64,000 nucleotides of DNA from Lactuca virosa (GCA_928212115.1 CAKMRJ010005523.1:245067043-245131042), one strand, 5' to 3'. Shown: positions 30,371-43,410, numbered from the stretch's first letter. The notes: generated by a model not told the origin, from the sequence alone. A program made the numbers and translations.

Positions 30371-32112
30371 TATTTTTTATGATATAATGTCTATTACTTT
30401 CTTTAAGTTTGTAACAGGGAAAAAGTGTAAGTTGAGAGTGTGATTGTTGGTTGTATAACCCATATGTAATTATTTTGTAACTTTTCTATTTTGCCTCTAG
30501 TTCCTTGTTAGATGTCCTTTTCATTTAATATAGTGGTTCTCCCCAAAAAAGATAATAATAAAAATTATGAAGGCTACCAAAAGTCGTTGGATTTAAAAAA
30601 TGAGTTGAAACAAGAGAAGTTTGGGCTTAAACAAGAAAATGTTAAAGCAAAAAATGAAGACATGCGAAAAAAAAATATGAATACTAGTACCATGTTAGAA
30701 AAGGGATAAGAAATTTGGAGGAACCGATCAAAATAAAATATAATCCTTTAGTATGGTAATTTATAATATTGTAATTCTAGAATTATGTATTTTTCTAGGT
30801 TTCGTAGTTTTTAATTGATGTATTTTTCAGGTTTTGTCATTTTTAATTGATGTAATTTTAGGATCCAAGTTTATTATCACATATATTTAAGCTAGATAAA
30901 GGGTTTAGGACACAATGAATTAGAATACTAGTATTTTTTTTTTTAATTTCTTAATACAATGAAGTTGATGGCTTGCCTAAAATAGTAAGTTCTTTTTAAA
31001 CACCTAATCACGAGTGACGACACCTACAATTTAATGTGTCTCTATGGACCATTATGTCCACTTTGTAGTTACACATTTATTTGATAGATTCTTTTATATC
31101 TGGCTATTTATATAATTGTCTCACTATAACTTATAAATTTGGTTCCTATGTTTGATAAAAAATCATAAATTCGCTCTAAATTTTTGTAATGTTCCTATGT
31201 TGTTCTTAGGTTGGAATTTCATTGTGGATATGATCCCTATCCGATATCCTATATGATGTGACTTCAAAATGTTAACTAAAATTATAACTTTGAATAAAAT
31301 ATAATGATAAATCATTGATAGAATACAAACTTAAGGGCGGCAATTTCATTTTTTTGAATTGAACTTGCTATTTTGTGTAAACCATAGCAGTGAAATTTGT
31401 AATTTACTCAAAAATCAATTTAGAAAAATTTGAAATACATACATTTACGGCTACCAAAATATCTTACAAAAAAATGTCACATACATAATACAAATGAATA
31501 TTCATCAACTTCAAGCAACAAACTACATTGGAAGTGGAGATTACGAATTGTGTACCTTGGCTTGAATGTTCTTGAAAATACAAAGTAGAATTCCTTTATT
31601 GTTTCACACCCCTATGTGATGATCCACACGAATAGCTTGAGAATCTCCTTCATATTGCCTTTCTAACGTTGACCGTAGGAGAGATATATCAATGTGTCGA
31701 TTGCACGTTAAACAAGTAAGATGAAACCCTAGCTAAGGTTACTAGATTTCATCCAAGGTGATAGAAAGAGAGGGCAGAGAGATTGAATGAGAGAGCTAGT
31801 ATGTAGGACGCCAAAAGAAAGCCTTATAAAAATATAAGGACTCTCCATAATTTTGCGTGATCACCAAGCAATCTAATTTGAAAAATAAAATAATTATCTA
31901 TTTGATAGATAAATAATTATCTGGTAATTAATCAAAGCATTCCAATTTGAATATAACATAATTATATATTAGATAAATAGATAATCATCTAGTAATCAAT
32001 CAAATACGATTTATTACAAACCAAGTATTTGTCCTTTATAGTTTTTTATTAAACCATCAAACTATTAATGAATACTAAAATAATTCCATAATTCTCACTA
32101 TTATTGGTTGTA
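30371..32112. other. AT-rich intergenic sequence
   Basis: There is no convincing gene. A 65-codon lysine-rich frame at 30512-30709 could be a coiled-coil scrap of a transposase-type protein, but nothing supports expression. The rest shows only low-complexity A/T runs. Confidence 0.6.
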
Positions 32113-32117
32113 CATTG

Positions 32118-33819
32118 TGTAACGTCCCAAAAATTAAGACCAAAAATTTCATTTTAATGATAGTAAAACCATCATCCAAAACGTGTTTGTAAAACCATAA
32201 AGAAAATCAGAGTATGTCAATAATCATCCAAGTACATCAAATCACAAAATGCGGAACAACGTGGTGTGTGCGCTGCGGTCATCCCGAGCTCTTCCCCTTC
32301 GATCCGGAAGTACATGAAACATAAACTGAAAACGTAAGCACAAAGCTTAGTGAATTCCCCAAAATAACTCATGCCATACATATCAAACATACAATGGGCC
32401 ATGCCCAACAACCATCGGGCCTCGTCCGGCATCGAGCCCCGCTCGGAACAGATCTGTCAATAATATGAGATGGGCCCCACCTCATCACATTCATCAGGCC
32501 CCGCCTGACATCGGGCCCCACCCGGTATATGTATAGACACATAAAACACATGCAAGAATCATTAAGATAAATAACATACACTACACTCATCAGGCCCCGC
32601 CTGGCATTGGGCCCCTCTCGGTATACATATCACATACTACACATGCAGGAGTCACACAGACAATTAGCATCCTAATCATAATAAATCATCGGTCGGCACT
32701 AGTGCCTTCGACCTGCTAAACGCTGAGAGGAGACTCACCTCAACTGCTGAAAATCAAATAACTGCTCGGACTGCTGATCCGGAAAGTCCCCGCGCTAGTC
32801 AATCACATAAAACCCCAATTAATAATTGGGCCATAAACCATGACTAGGAATCTCATTCATATGTCCAACTCCCAGGGTGAAAGACCATTTTACCCTTTCC
32901 TCACTTGGCCCAACTAATCCAAGCCCAAAACCCTAAATGGCCCAAGGCCCAAAATCGATCCAATGAGCTTTTGAGAGAATGCTTGGCGCCCAATCAATGA
33001 GGCTTGGCGTCCGAACGCCCAACGTTCTAACCCAAACGCCTGGCGTAACCACAAAATCCCAAATCCTTAACCAAGGTCTTGATGTCTTAAGACCTAACGT
33101 TCAAACTTCAGATCCAATGCTAAAAGAACGTCTAAAGTAAAGTTTCAACCTTTATGACTTTGCATGGCTACAAAAGAGCCCAACACCAAAGTCTAACTTA
33201 AATCATACTCTAAAGTTCCAAAACTCTTGCATGGAAGAGTATCAAGGTCTAAGCTTGCATTTTTATGATTCTAAACCCTCCAAAATGCTTGAGAGGACAA
33301 CCCAAACCTCTGGATCATTACAAACTCACAAAAGTCAAGTTCTTAGGACCAAAAAGAAAATAAAACTACACTTAAGCAAGATCTAATAAAGAATTCATCA
33401 AGATCTGAACTTTATACCTCCAAAAGGTGCTCCAAGATGCCAAAAGTCCAGATCCAAAGGCTAGAGAGAAACACCAACACTCCAAAGATCTTCGTTCTCT
33501 ACCAAGAACACTAAAATGATACTGAAATGTTACTCCAAGGCTTCAAAACATTCACACACACTTAGGGTTTTGAAATGAGGGCTATAAGGGACGGAGGATG
33601 GAGATAAGAAACGTTTTAAGGCTATAATGGCCTTTAAATAGGGTGAAAACACTAAAAATTAGGATTTCTCCTCTGCGTACGAACGTCTGGTGTCTACAAA
33701 CTTATGCTTGGTGTTCCAATGCCTAGCGTTCCATTCCCAACGCCTGGCATTTGGGACCAAAATGAAAAGTTAATACAAAGCAATGCCAACAATGCAAATA
33801 CCTAAAAACTGGCGTTACA
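32118..33819 (-). repeat. Solo gypsy LTR J with CATTG target duplication
   Basis: The 1702-bp LTR, in minus sense, starts TGTAACGCCAGTTTTTAGG and ends TTTTTGGGACGTTACA. CATTG flanks it at 32113-32117 and 33820-33824. The minus strand has CCCTATTTAAAGG near 33635-33647 as TATA box, AACGCCAGGCGT-like palindromes around it, and a GC-rich hairpin array at 32395-32640. No interior is present, so it arose by LTR-LTR recombination. Confidence 0.92.
32395..32640 (-). repeat. GC-rich repeat array in solo LTR J
   Basis: Units contain CATCRGGCCYCGYCYGGCAT and GGGCCCCNCTCGGTATA with variation, about four copies. The position relative to the TATA box parallels the arrays of LTR 1, LTR 2, K and M. Confidence 0.8.
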
Positions 33820-33824
33820 CATTG

Positions 33825-36072
33825 TGTGCAACCCAATAGACTTATGTATTAGTGTGACTAACATGTTGTGTCAGTAGACATATCTCTAACAATAAATATG
33901 TTGGAAATTTTATGCTACTAAAACAAAGAATTTTAATGTGTTTTACAAATATGAAAAGTAAAAACCCTCACACTCTATTCTTCAAATCAACACATGATTT
34001 GAAGATCCCTAATTGATTTGATCATAAATATATGCTCACAAAGAAGAAGATGAACTCTATTTCTAAGCTATTGCAATAAACAAACAATTGCAAAATTCTC
34101 TCTAAAAGTAATACACACATATGTGATTGAACTCAGTGGAATTGAAGAAGAAAAAGTCTCTTTCTAAGCTATTGCAATAAACAAACAATTGCAAAATTCT
34201 CTCTAACAGTAATACACACATATGTGATTGAACTCAGTGCAACATTGTGGGATTTAATGATGGTGCATATCCATATTCTTTAGTTGATTTACGGTCAATA
34301 TGTAGATTTGTGATAGTCATGATTTCAAGTTAAGGGCTCATTAAACTCATCATCTTCATCATATTTAATGGTACGAGTTTCAACGAGATTATCTTTTTAA
34401 AGTTGTAACATTTTAAGGTGAATTGCTTGAAGTGTCATCAAATTCTTCCAAGTTACACGCATATATTATTCTATGGTTTGACTTTGATTGATGTCAACTT
34501 TGAAAGTTTTTGATATTAATAAATATCTTACAAACATATGCTGATATTCTTTCACATCAAACTTACCTAACTACCATTTTAATATAGAATGAAACAATTG
34601 CATCCAAAAACATGAAGGTGACTTATGTTTAGTTTATTTCCTTCGAACATTTCATATGCAATTTTTCCACGTCTACTAATAATGATGGATCTATTTTGGG
34701 TAAAAAGATGCATTTGTAGGTTCATCTTATAATAATGAGGGTAACTTAGATTCAAACAACATGGAACTTCTATTTTATTATATTGTTATATTTTTCCTTT
34801 CTTTAGCTAAACCTTCTTGTTAAATTTATCTTATCAACTACATCCCCCCCTCTCCATATCTCTATTAGCATTTTCTTGCTACCATCTTTACCATCAAACA
34901 TCAAGCATGTTCTAAATATCTATATCTTATAATCGCCAGAATATAATTTTATGCGGGAATGGTTTCCTTTTCATGGATACATGTTTTTATATTACTTTGA
35001 TTGTCCACTCCATGTGTAAGCTTTGACCAAGTACCATATGCATGTATGTTATGCATTTATGTGTTTCTTTTCATCTTCGTGTTGTATGAGAGTTTACAGT
35101 GGCGTCATTGTCAAGTTTGTTGTGTTATTTTGTGCTTTCCTATCGATATTGTTAGAGTGTATGGGAGGACTAACTATAGCCATCATGAAAAAATTGAGGT
35201 TGAGTTTTTGTCTTATGTTTGATTTAATTAGAATGAATGGTAATCTTGCATTGTTGCATGATGTAACTTTCATGATTGTTGGATGTTCTCTTGAACAATC
35301 ATACTTATTGTGGCTTAGGGGTAACAAGTAAAATGATATCACACTGAACTTCAACATTTTTATGTAGCCACATTAAGTTACCAACATTAATCTATTGGAC
35401 TTAAATCTTCAGTTAAAGCCATTAGCATGGCTTGTGAGGAAAATATTCTATAGTAAATCAATGCCTTTATTGCAAAGGCAAAATATGACATTGTTGAATT
35501 GGTTTAAAAAATAAATAAGATGACATTGAGATTACTGACTTGCTAGTTTCTTGGAACCCTACCTTGCTACCCGTACTTATTTCTTATATGATTTCTTGTT
35601 AGAGAGACATTTGTTGTGGTCATCTCATGCCTCTTTTGTTTATGAGACTGCAAATATAAGTATAAGTAGATCCCACAAACTATCGGGCTTTACTAGTATT
35701 ATATGTGGCCATAGTTGAAGACAAATGATAAAAAAGTATAAAAGTATTTATTAATAACACAATTTCCATTATTTCATGTCAAACTTGTTTGAAAATTATT
35801 TCATTTACCCAACCTACGACAAGAACACACTTCTCTATTTTGTCTTCAAAAGGGTTGCCAAATCAGCTCGATTCCTATTGCTGATGTTTATGTTGGCCTC
35901 TTACTACTATGCCACGTTCGATGATTCTTCTTAGCTTACAATTGTTAAGTGCTTCTTACAGACTAAAATGCCCTCATGATTCTTCTGTTCGATTACTGCT
36001 TACTGCTGGTGTTTCATGCATGTTGAGAGACTGGGAGAGGGGGGATATGAACATGCATACATGAAAAAAAAA
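33825..36072. other. Intergenic sequence between the solo LTR and the MITE
   Basis: It is AT-rich. A tandem duplication lies at 34045-34240. Overlapping frames at 35001-35357 on both strands (73 to 102 codons) show no recognisable domain and sit in unremarkable sequence. I call no gene. Confidence 0.6.
34045..34240. repeat. Tandem duplication, period about 101 bp
   Basis: TTCTAAGCTATTGCAATAAA begins at 34061 and again at 34162. The two copies continue to GATTGAACTCAGTG with about one difference in the ~78 bases compared. Confidence 0.93.
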
Positions 36073-36081
36073 GAGACTAAA

Positions 36082-36212
36082 GGGAGCTGATCCGTACACA
36101 ATAATATTTTTCCATACACAACATTTTATGCTTTAAAATGTTGTACCGTACAATCTTGTAAAACATAATTTGTTGTGTATGAAGAATTTTTTTTGTGTAC
36201 AAATCACTTCCC
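36082..36212. mobile_element. Mutator-like MITE, 131 bp, 9-bp target duplication
   Basis: GAGACTAAA flanks it at 36073-36081 and 36213-36221. Its ends GGGAGCTGATCCGTACACAA and, inverted, GGGAAGTGATTTGTACACAA form terminal repeats continuing to ATACACAACA. The GGGA start and 9-bp duplication point to a Mutator-like origin. It is non-coding and ends about 630 bases past the stop codon of the P450 gene. Confidence 0.85.
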
Positions 36213-36589
36213 GAGACTAAAATGCCCTCATGTACATAACATGTGAGAACGGTTAAAGGCTATGTGGAGACAAATGTTAGAGTGAGGGACCAATAGTGTT
36301 ACAAATGTTTGTATTAGGGACAAAGTGTGATGCTAACCAATTTTTTGAACTAAAATGCAAACGACAAGTACCAAACATGTAATTTACTCTAAAATCGAGA
36401 TGTCCTACATCATTACTTTCTCAACTGTGTGGTCACATTGTTATACAAGTCAAAAAATAAATATAAAATTCCTTCCCTAAAATAGAGTCTTTCCTTTTGG
36501 CTATTTTTGTGATTTGACTTTATTTTTTAATATAAAAAGATATTGTTATGATATTTGTCTTAATATCTTTTAGGATCGAAATTTATATC

Positions 36590-36769
36590 CCGAATTGATT
36601 GTGTTGAGAAAGAAACATGAATACTAAAATATGCCTTCAAATTTTGCTAGGAATACAAACAAAATTAAAGATTACAAGACCGAATTGATTGTGTTTATAT
36701 AGAAACATGAATATTAAAATATGCCTTCAAATTTCGCTAGGAATACAAACAAAATTCAAGATTACAAGA
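36590..36769. repeat. 90-bp tandem duplication downstream of the P450
   Basis: CCGAATTGATTGTGTT starts at 36590 and 36680. The copies differ at about nine positions. It lies 70 bases past the P450 stop, so it may be within the 3' UTR. Confidence 0.9.
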
Positions 36770-36840
36770 CCAAGTTATATGATATATAGCATTAAATAAA
36801 AAAGCAATGTGAAAAAAACACAATCTTATAACTATCAAAG

Positions 36841-38346
36841 TCAAACCCTAGGAGTGATTGTAGCTCTCAGACTGTTCTTCATCACCACCGTAAATTCTGC
36901 TTTCTCACCGAAATCTACCTTGCTCTTTTCCGGCCACGAACTCCATTCAAATTCCTGAACCATCAGAGCGATCATCAAGCTCACATGCAGCGTCGCCATC
37001 CCCAGCCCCGGGCATATCCGCCGCCCTACTCCGAAGGGTATCATCTTTAGTCCGGTAACACCTGTTATGTCTGCTGTTTCTCCTCCGGTAAGGAACCTAT
37101 CCGGATCGAACTTATTCGGGTTGTTCCATAGTTTTGGATCCTCACTGATTCCGGGAAGATATATCTCCACGTTGGTGCCCGTGGGTATATCGTATCCGGC
37201 GAGTTTTGCAGGTTCGATGACGGAATGGGTCAAAGACAGATAAGTTGGAGGATGTTTTCGGAGTAGTTCCTTCACGACGGCGTTTAGATATGGCATTTTC
37301 TCGACGTCTTTCTCATTGATTTTTCTTTCGCCGGAGACCGCTTTTATCTCGTCGTGGAGACGCGATTGGATGGAAGGATTTTCAATGAACCTTGCGATGG
37401 CCCATTCGATCGCTGTGGCGGTGGTGTCGGTGCCGCCGTTGAGAAACTCCGAACATAACGTCACAATTTCAGCATTCGTCGGTGAATCCTTCCGTCCTTC
37501 CACCGTTAAATCGAATAACGTATCGAGGTAGGCGAACTCCGCTGCTGTGGGATGGGACCCTGGATTTTTGACCGCCTCCCGCCGCCGTTCAATGAACGGA
37601 ACTAACGTCGCGATCTGCTGTTCCCTTACTTCCATTGCTCTCTTACGTTGCTTCGAGAAAAAAGGTCTCAGCAATGGCAGATAATCATCCAACCTCGGAT
37701 CGAGCGTAATCAACACCGTTTTCATCATCTCGTCCATTTCCTCGATCGTCTTCTCATCCATCTCCACACCAAAACACATCGAAAGCAGAATACAAAACAC
37801 AGCAAATCTCGCGTTCTTCAACACCCAAACCGCACCACCGTTCGCCACCGCCTCCGTCTTCAACCGCTCCATAAGCTTATCCATCGCCGTCATCCTCACT
37901 TCAGTAAACGTACGCAATTTACTTGCACTTAACGCATTCTGAACCATGTTCCGCCTCAACGACCTCCACACTGGCCCATACAAAGCCGCGTTAACGGTGA
38001 ACTTGTTGCAACTGAACACACCCCTCGTCGGATTTTCAGCAGGACGCGTCGCAAAAACCTGTCCTTTCTCGATCAAAGCTTCATGAACCAAATCCGCCTG
38101 CGACAAAATGATCATGGTTCGAGTACCCATTCTGAGAGTGATAATTGGGCCGTATTTGGGTATGAGTTCTCTGACATACTGGAAGAAAGGTTTCCCGGAG
38201 CCGGCTACTTGGAAGAGGTTACCGACGATGGGCCAACCCGGAGGTCCAGGGGGTAGGTTGAGGCGTTTGGAGTGGCGGGTGAAGGAGAAGATGATGGCGG
38301 AAAAGAAGAAAGCGACTGCAGTTAAGAAAAGAGAAGAAGACTCCAT
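36841..38346 (-). CDS. CYP77A: Cytochrome P450, CYP77A-like, intron-less
   Basis: This is a complete 501-residue P450, normal length for the family. I chose the ATG at 38346 (MESSSLFLTAVAFFF) because it gives a standard ER membrane anchor of ~20 residues. The open frame extends 55 codons further upstream without homology. Landmarks: the proline hinge LNLPPGPPGWPIVGN; I-helix FLNGGTDTTATAIEW with the acid-threonine pair; ExxR in KELLRKHPP; PxRF in FDPDRF; and heme loop PFGVGRRICPG with ligand Cys445. Wording around the heme and I-helix fits CYP77A. Known members, from family knowledge, oxidise fatty acids (epoxidation or in-chain hydroxylation) and feed cutin synthesis. The single exon is also typical. 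No frame damage is seen and the gene looks functional. Substrate is inferred. Confidence 0.95.
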   Translation of the reverse strand: MESSSLFLTAVAFFFSAIIFSFTRHSKRLNLPPGPPGWPIVGNLFQVAGSGKPFFQYVRELIPKYGPIITLRMGTRTMIILSQADLVHEALIEKGQVFATRPAENPTRGVFSCNKFTVNAALYGPVWRSLRRNMVQNALSASKLRTFTEVRMTAMDKLMERLKTEAVANGGAVWVLKNARFAVFCILLSMCFGVEMDEKTIEEMDEMMKTVLITLDPRLDDYLPLLRPFFSKQRKRAMEVREQQIATLVPFIERRREAVKNPGSHPTAAEFAYLDTLFDLTVEGRKDSPTNAEIVTLCSEFLNGGTDTTATAIEWAIARFIENPSIQSRLHDEIKAVSGERKINEKDVEKMPYLNAVVKELLRKHPPTYLSLTHSVIEPAKLAGYDIPTGTNVEIYLPGISEDPKLWNNPNKFDPDRFLTGGETADITGVTGLKMIPFGVGRRICPGLGMATLHVSLMIALMVQEFEWSSWPEKSKVDFGEKAEFTVVMKNSLRATITPRV

Positions 38347-39439
38347 TGATAGAATGAATGAATACGAAGGAGACAGGCTGTGGCGGAGGGTATAAAAACA
38401 ATGCAGGGGTTTACAGGTGAGGATGTAATTAAGACGATGTATCAGAAACCTCCCAACTACATACAAATCTAGTGGCGCTTTGTTTTCAGATTCTTTCATA
38501 TTTAATTTCATAATTAAACACTCTCATGTTCTATGTTCAAGAGTCATTTATGTTCGTCGAAATTGGGAAACTGTAAAACGCAAATTGTGAGAATTCGAAC
38601 ATGCATATCTGTTGGGGACTTGTTTCTGACTGTAATTAGAAATTTAAATTTAATCCTTGTCTAAAGTAAAATTTCATTTAATTTTGTGAAGTAGCTGATT
38701 AGGTAAAGAAGTTATGTTTCAGTCAAACAAATTTAGAGTTAAGTTTTATCATTAAACTCAATATTGCTTATTAGTTTCTTACGTATAACCAAAAGTAGCT
38801 AGGAGTATGTAGTAAAACTCAGTACACATTCATAAAACGTATAAATCAAACTAAAACTAGTTTGTTTTGTTTCGTAACAAAAGAAAATTGGGTTTTTGCT
38901 TAATCCAAAATTTGGTTCCTTTTTAATGCAAATAAATTTGTTTAAGTATGTAATCGGGTTCGAATTAGAATCCTAAAACAAGCCTAAAGTTTAAGTTCAT
39001 ATTTGTCAAAATCAGGGTTTATATATTGTCGTTTACAATTTGCAAAATCAAATTGAATCGTAGAATGAACTAGTTTTCAAATCTGTTCACACTATTTTGT
39101 TTGAGTCGGTACCCATTATAACTTGATCGATGTTGATTAAAACGTCAAATGTATAATCAACTTTAGGTTAGCATGAGATTTTTTAGTTTGAATGACTAAT
39201 TTGCTTAATTCTAGAAACTAAAGATGTGATTATAGAATAAAGACAAAAAAACTGAGATCAACAAGATAAAATCTTATGGTCCCTATCGGGATCCTAATAA
39301 ATAACTTGTTTTAGAATCGGTTCTATTGTGATTAATATCGTTTTTTGCTTGTAAGATCTTACGATAATAACAACTTCAGATAATAATTAAGATGTTATGA
39401 ACCTTGATTGAAAGAGTATAATACCATATGACATATTTT
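38347..39439 (-). promoter_or_regulatory. Upstream region of the P450
   Basis: There is no gene or clear transposon here. A weak TATA-like TTTTTATACC on the minus strand lies about 45 bases before the chosen ATG (near 38387-38396). I find no stronger core promoter element. The region is AT-rich and single copy by appearance. Confidence 0.45.
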
Positions 39440-40623
39440 TTTACCCTGGAAATATATTTTTTACTCCGGTAATTTCCAGGTGATATGAGCAAAGCCTTAG
39501 GGTAGGTTTTAGAACAAGATTTTTGAATAACCATGCAAATTATTCTCTATGTCATTTATCATCTAATCAGTGTGCTGGTTAGCCACATACGCTCCACTAA
39601 CGACCAATAAAGTGCAACGTGCAATTTCATGGGTTAACATCAAATTCATATTTTTTCTAAAGTAATTAAGAGTGAGATTTTAGAAAATAGTTTAGTTACT
39701 TTTCATAATTATACTTTTAATGAGGTTATGTCCTATCAAACCCGTTTGGCTAACGATCCCCCACCAATCAAGGAAGCGGTGAGAAAGAATGGATACCTAA
39801 TGACGGTCATTTTATAGACCACTTTCTTAAACTCCCCTTATAGATCGGCTTCGTGAATGAGACGTACTAGCGGTTCGACTGACTTGTCATATACATATTG
39901 TAAATATTAAACATTTAATTTTACATATAGTATAAGGCGTATTTTAAACATTTCAAAATACTAGGTTTAATTACTAAATTTCAAAATTTAAAACAATTTA
40001 AATTTAAATTTAAATTTAAATTTAAACCAAATCATTTAATAATTATTTATTAATTAAACATTTAATTAATTTATTAAATCAATTTTAGGATTATCCATTA
40101 GTTTAATCAACACAATTTAACCTAATCCACTCACCTAATTATTTTCAAAAATATGGGAGGGATGCACAAAATCTAGCAATTATCTAGTTAAACAAGTAAG
40201 AAGATAATTACCAAAAATAAGAAATCTCTATCATATCTTTGATTTTCGAAAATATGGAAGGGATCAAATAAAATCTTGCAATTATCTAGTTAATCAAATA
40301 AGGAGATAATTGCCAAAATTAAGAAATCCCTACCAAGACCCTAATTTCCAAAATTTGGCAAGTCTTGGGGAGGAAGGCAAGGATTTTCAAATCATTGCCA
40401 TAATTTCGAAAAATCATAGGGTTAGGAAACCCTAAAATCGAAATCTTGTAGGCTAAGGGAAAGGGTTACAACCCTTTTCCAAATTTTCGAAATCTAGGGT
40501 TAGAAAACCCTAAATTGCGAAAACCCTAAGTCCAAAGGGTTTAATTGCCATAAACCCTAATTGATCAAGTTCAACCAATTGCAATCAAATTCAATAGAAA
40601 ACAAGCCAAGGCTCTGATACCAC
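39440..40623 (-). mobile_element. Copia relic E: leader and primer region
   Basis: Minus-strand sequence is homologous to the leader of C. A type 1-like element occurs at about 39568-39603 with a mutated loop core (GGCTAACC), and a type 3 hairpin at 39805-39820 has arms GGTC/GACC around ATTTTATA. The tRNA-Met primer site lies at 40607-40622 next to the LTR. Gag, pol and the other LTR are missing. AAATTT-rich low-complexity sequence fills 39960-40080. Confidence 0.8.
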
Positions 40624-41119
40624 TGATGAGTTTTGAGCATAACAAACAATCCTTATGTGTGCATGCAACCCTAATACTCTTGGATCTATGTTTTCTCTAA
40701 TTGAACATGCAAGTATTGAACATCAAAAGGAAGAACCTAGGAAGCCTATATTATTTTCGAAATTAACTTCTAGAGTTAGTAAACATACATTTGATTGTTA
40801 TATAGTAATAACAATCCAAATCCTTAGTGTTGCTGAAGCTTCGAGAGAAAGCACCATAAATGTCGTGCCTCTAATGGTTCACACCCAACACTAGCAAGAG
40901 GATGAGAGGGGAGAGAGGAGTAGAAGACTTGAGAATTTTGGCTATCCTTCTTAGGGTTAGAGTGGCCGAAATCAGGAGGAGTATAGCCCTTTATATAGTT
41001 GTGTTAGCTTAGAGCCAAAGTTAGGGTTTTAACGAGGAAACCCTAATTCCTTAGCTTAAGGCCTAAGCAGCCCAAGAACTTCATCCAAGAGGCCCTTGGA
41101 CGAAATTTCTAGGGCATTC
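40624..41119 (-). repeat. LTR of copia E, first part (interrupted by D)
   Basis: It starts TGATGAGTTTTGAGCATAAC beside the primer site and is interrupted at CATTC (41115-41119) by element D. The rest is at 51370-51714. In element sense it carries CAACTATATAAAGG near 40990-41005. Confidence 0.88.
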
Positions 41120-43410
41120 TGTCACACCCCCAAACTGGAACGACGGAAACGTTCGGGGGTGGATGACGTCATATGTAGTATCACAACAAATGCATCATAG
41201 TAATCAAAGTAAACACAACCATTACATTGAATATATATAAAAAGGTATTTACATCTGTTTGATTCATATTTATATACATCAAAAGTAGCAAAATAAAGAC
41301 GTGACTCTATATGCTCCGTCTTCTCAAAAGTCTGCTGAGGTACCTGTCTACTGATTTCCTAAGAATACAAGCGGTTTTGAAAAGAGTATCAGCATAAAAG
41401 CTGGTGAGTTCATAAGCATGTTTTTGTAATGAAAATCCTGTCATTGAATCTGTAAAATGTTTGTATGCTTCCCAAGAAAATCCAATATTTTCTAACATAT
41501 ATGTTTATTACTGTGTTCTGTATAATGTATTAGTTTGTATGTATGGTTACCACCAGCTGCATTGTATAACGTTGTTTTGAATGAAAACCCTTTGTATGAA
41601 AACCCTGGCTATCACCAGTAATGTATATAATGTTCTGTTTGAAAACCCTGCTTACTACCAGTATGTATAGTAGTTTCATTACCTAAAATAAAACTATGAG
41701 TTGAAATCCTTGGAGTCCTCCAGTTGTATTATGAACTAGTTTTATTAATGAAAATAAAACTAAAGAAGAATGAAATCCCGTAAAAAATAAGGGTAGTTTA
41801 TACTATTGTGAGTCGTATAACCATGCTTGATATGACCTAGTGACCTTTACGACGTTCTTCAAGTGTCGGATATATGACATTTGTCACCCCAAGCATGTTT
41901 GCCTAACTATAGCTAGCAGTTCAGGTATGGGATTTTCAGCCCCGAATAGATCTATTCACAAATCTCACGCTCTCCCTCCAGGAGACTCTGGTTATACTAT
42001 GATAGGATTTAACCTATACCCCGAAAGGTACAATTGAAGAGTTGTCTCACAATCCTGTATTAACTAGTTTACGTGTAGTTCTGTATTGATCTACTGTATT
42101 TAAACCCGTGTGTATACTTTATTGGGTAATAATTATACTTAAATAATTAGTTAATGTTGTACTCTTGAAGTCCAAATGTAGTAATGTATATCATAAACTA
42201 AATTTGTCATAGTTTATATGTTTTGCTATGTATAACTCTGGATTCACAAAACTATGTATTGAAAACCCAAACTATAACTATTATAGTTTGCATGTATGTT
42301 GTATACTTGGTTTATGTATTGATCTGAAAACTATGCAATTTTGACTGTAGATTGAAAAAGTCCCTTATGCTCAACATGTTACAAAAGGGATAAAATACCT
42401 AAATATTTTATAAACATGTGGAAACTGTAAGATTGTATCAATTGCATCAGTTTTAAATGTGTTGAAATCCTTTTGTATAAATGCACAAAATCATTTGTGT
42501 TTGGCTTGTACTCTCCCCCTGAAAACATTAAAATCATAAAATCATAGGGGTATGAACTCACTGTTCGTTGCGTGAAAGTGTTGGACAACGAAACTGGGAA
42601 TGAAGACCCTCAAGTTGATGTACACGGCACTCAACGGAATCCTAATACAATTAATACATATATGTATTTTATTAGCAAAACCATTTATTATAGTGTTGGA
42701 AGAATACTTGTTATTGGTTTAGGAATGTTACCGAGACACGATCGAGGTGGAAAAATGGGTTTGCGGCCAAGATTCACGGTGTGAGGGAGTTTTCGGCCGT
42801 GAACTGTTCTCGGCCGTGAACAGCCCCTTGAAGGGTTTACGGCCGTGAACGGTGTTCTTGAAGGATTTATGAATCTTTGAAGGGTTTACGTCCGTAAACA
42901 GTTTGCGGCCTTTGAATATTTGAAGATTTGAAGGGTGTACGACCGTAAACTCAAGAACAGCAACACTTGATTTGACGAAAAACTGATGTTTTGATGCTCC
43001 CCAACGAGCTCTAAGGCTAATAGAGTGATAGATGAAGAGAAATCTTGAGTTTTCCTGTGTTTTCGGGTGGGGGTTTTTAGAGAGAGGGAATGTGTTTGCG
43101 GTCAGTAAAGTTCAAATGAGGGTGGGAGCCTCGTATATATAGGCTGGGGGGTATGGTCGGTGGTGGGGGCCACATGTCGTTGGCCGTAGACGGGTTTACG
43201 ACTATGAACATCACTCAGGCCGAAAACTATTGATTTTTCGAAGGAAACTCGAGTTTTTTTCGCGTGATTTTGGTTCTGACTCTTATATAAAATTCAATTA
43301 TATAACTTAAATGATTTTCCAAATCATAAGAATTTGATGGAACTAAATAAAATTCAAATTTTATTAACGGAATCGGCTAACATTAACAGAAAAAGATTCG
43401 GGTTGTCACA
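41120..43410 (-). repeat. LTR of D (3' LTR in element sense, 2291 bp)
   Basis: In minus sense it runs TGTGACAACCCGAATC...GGGGGTGTGACA. TATATATACGA at 43132-43142 is a likely TATA box. Palindromic CGGCCG-centred motifs occur at 42756-42965. Confidence 0.9.
42756..42965. repeat. Palindromic GTTTACGGCCGTGAAC-type motifs in D LTR
   Basis: TTCGGCCGTGAAC, CTCGGCCGTGAACAG, TTTACGGCCGTGAACGG, TTTACGTCCGTAAAC and related copies, about seven, are spaced 15-45 bases apart. It is D's own counterpart of the ACTCGNCGAGT arrays. Confidence 0.85.

Noticed and set aside
30512..30709. Lysine-rich 65-codon gene
   Set aside because: Low-complexity A-rich sequence; no domain beyond possible coiled coil.
35001..35357. 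Possible small gene (73-102 codons)
   Set aside because: Open on both strands, no recognisable motif, AT-rich surroundings, no promoter or partner.
37316..38401. Plus-strand frames opposite the P450
   Set aside because: Antisense shadows of a well-supported gene.
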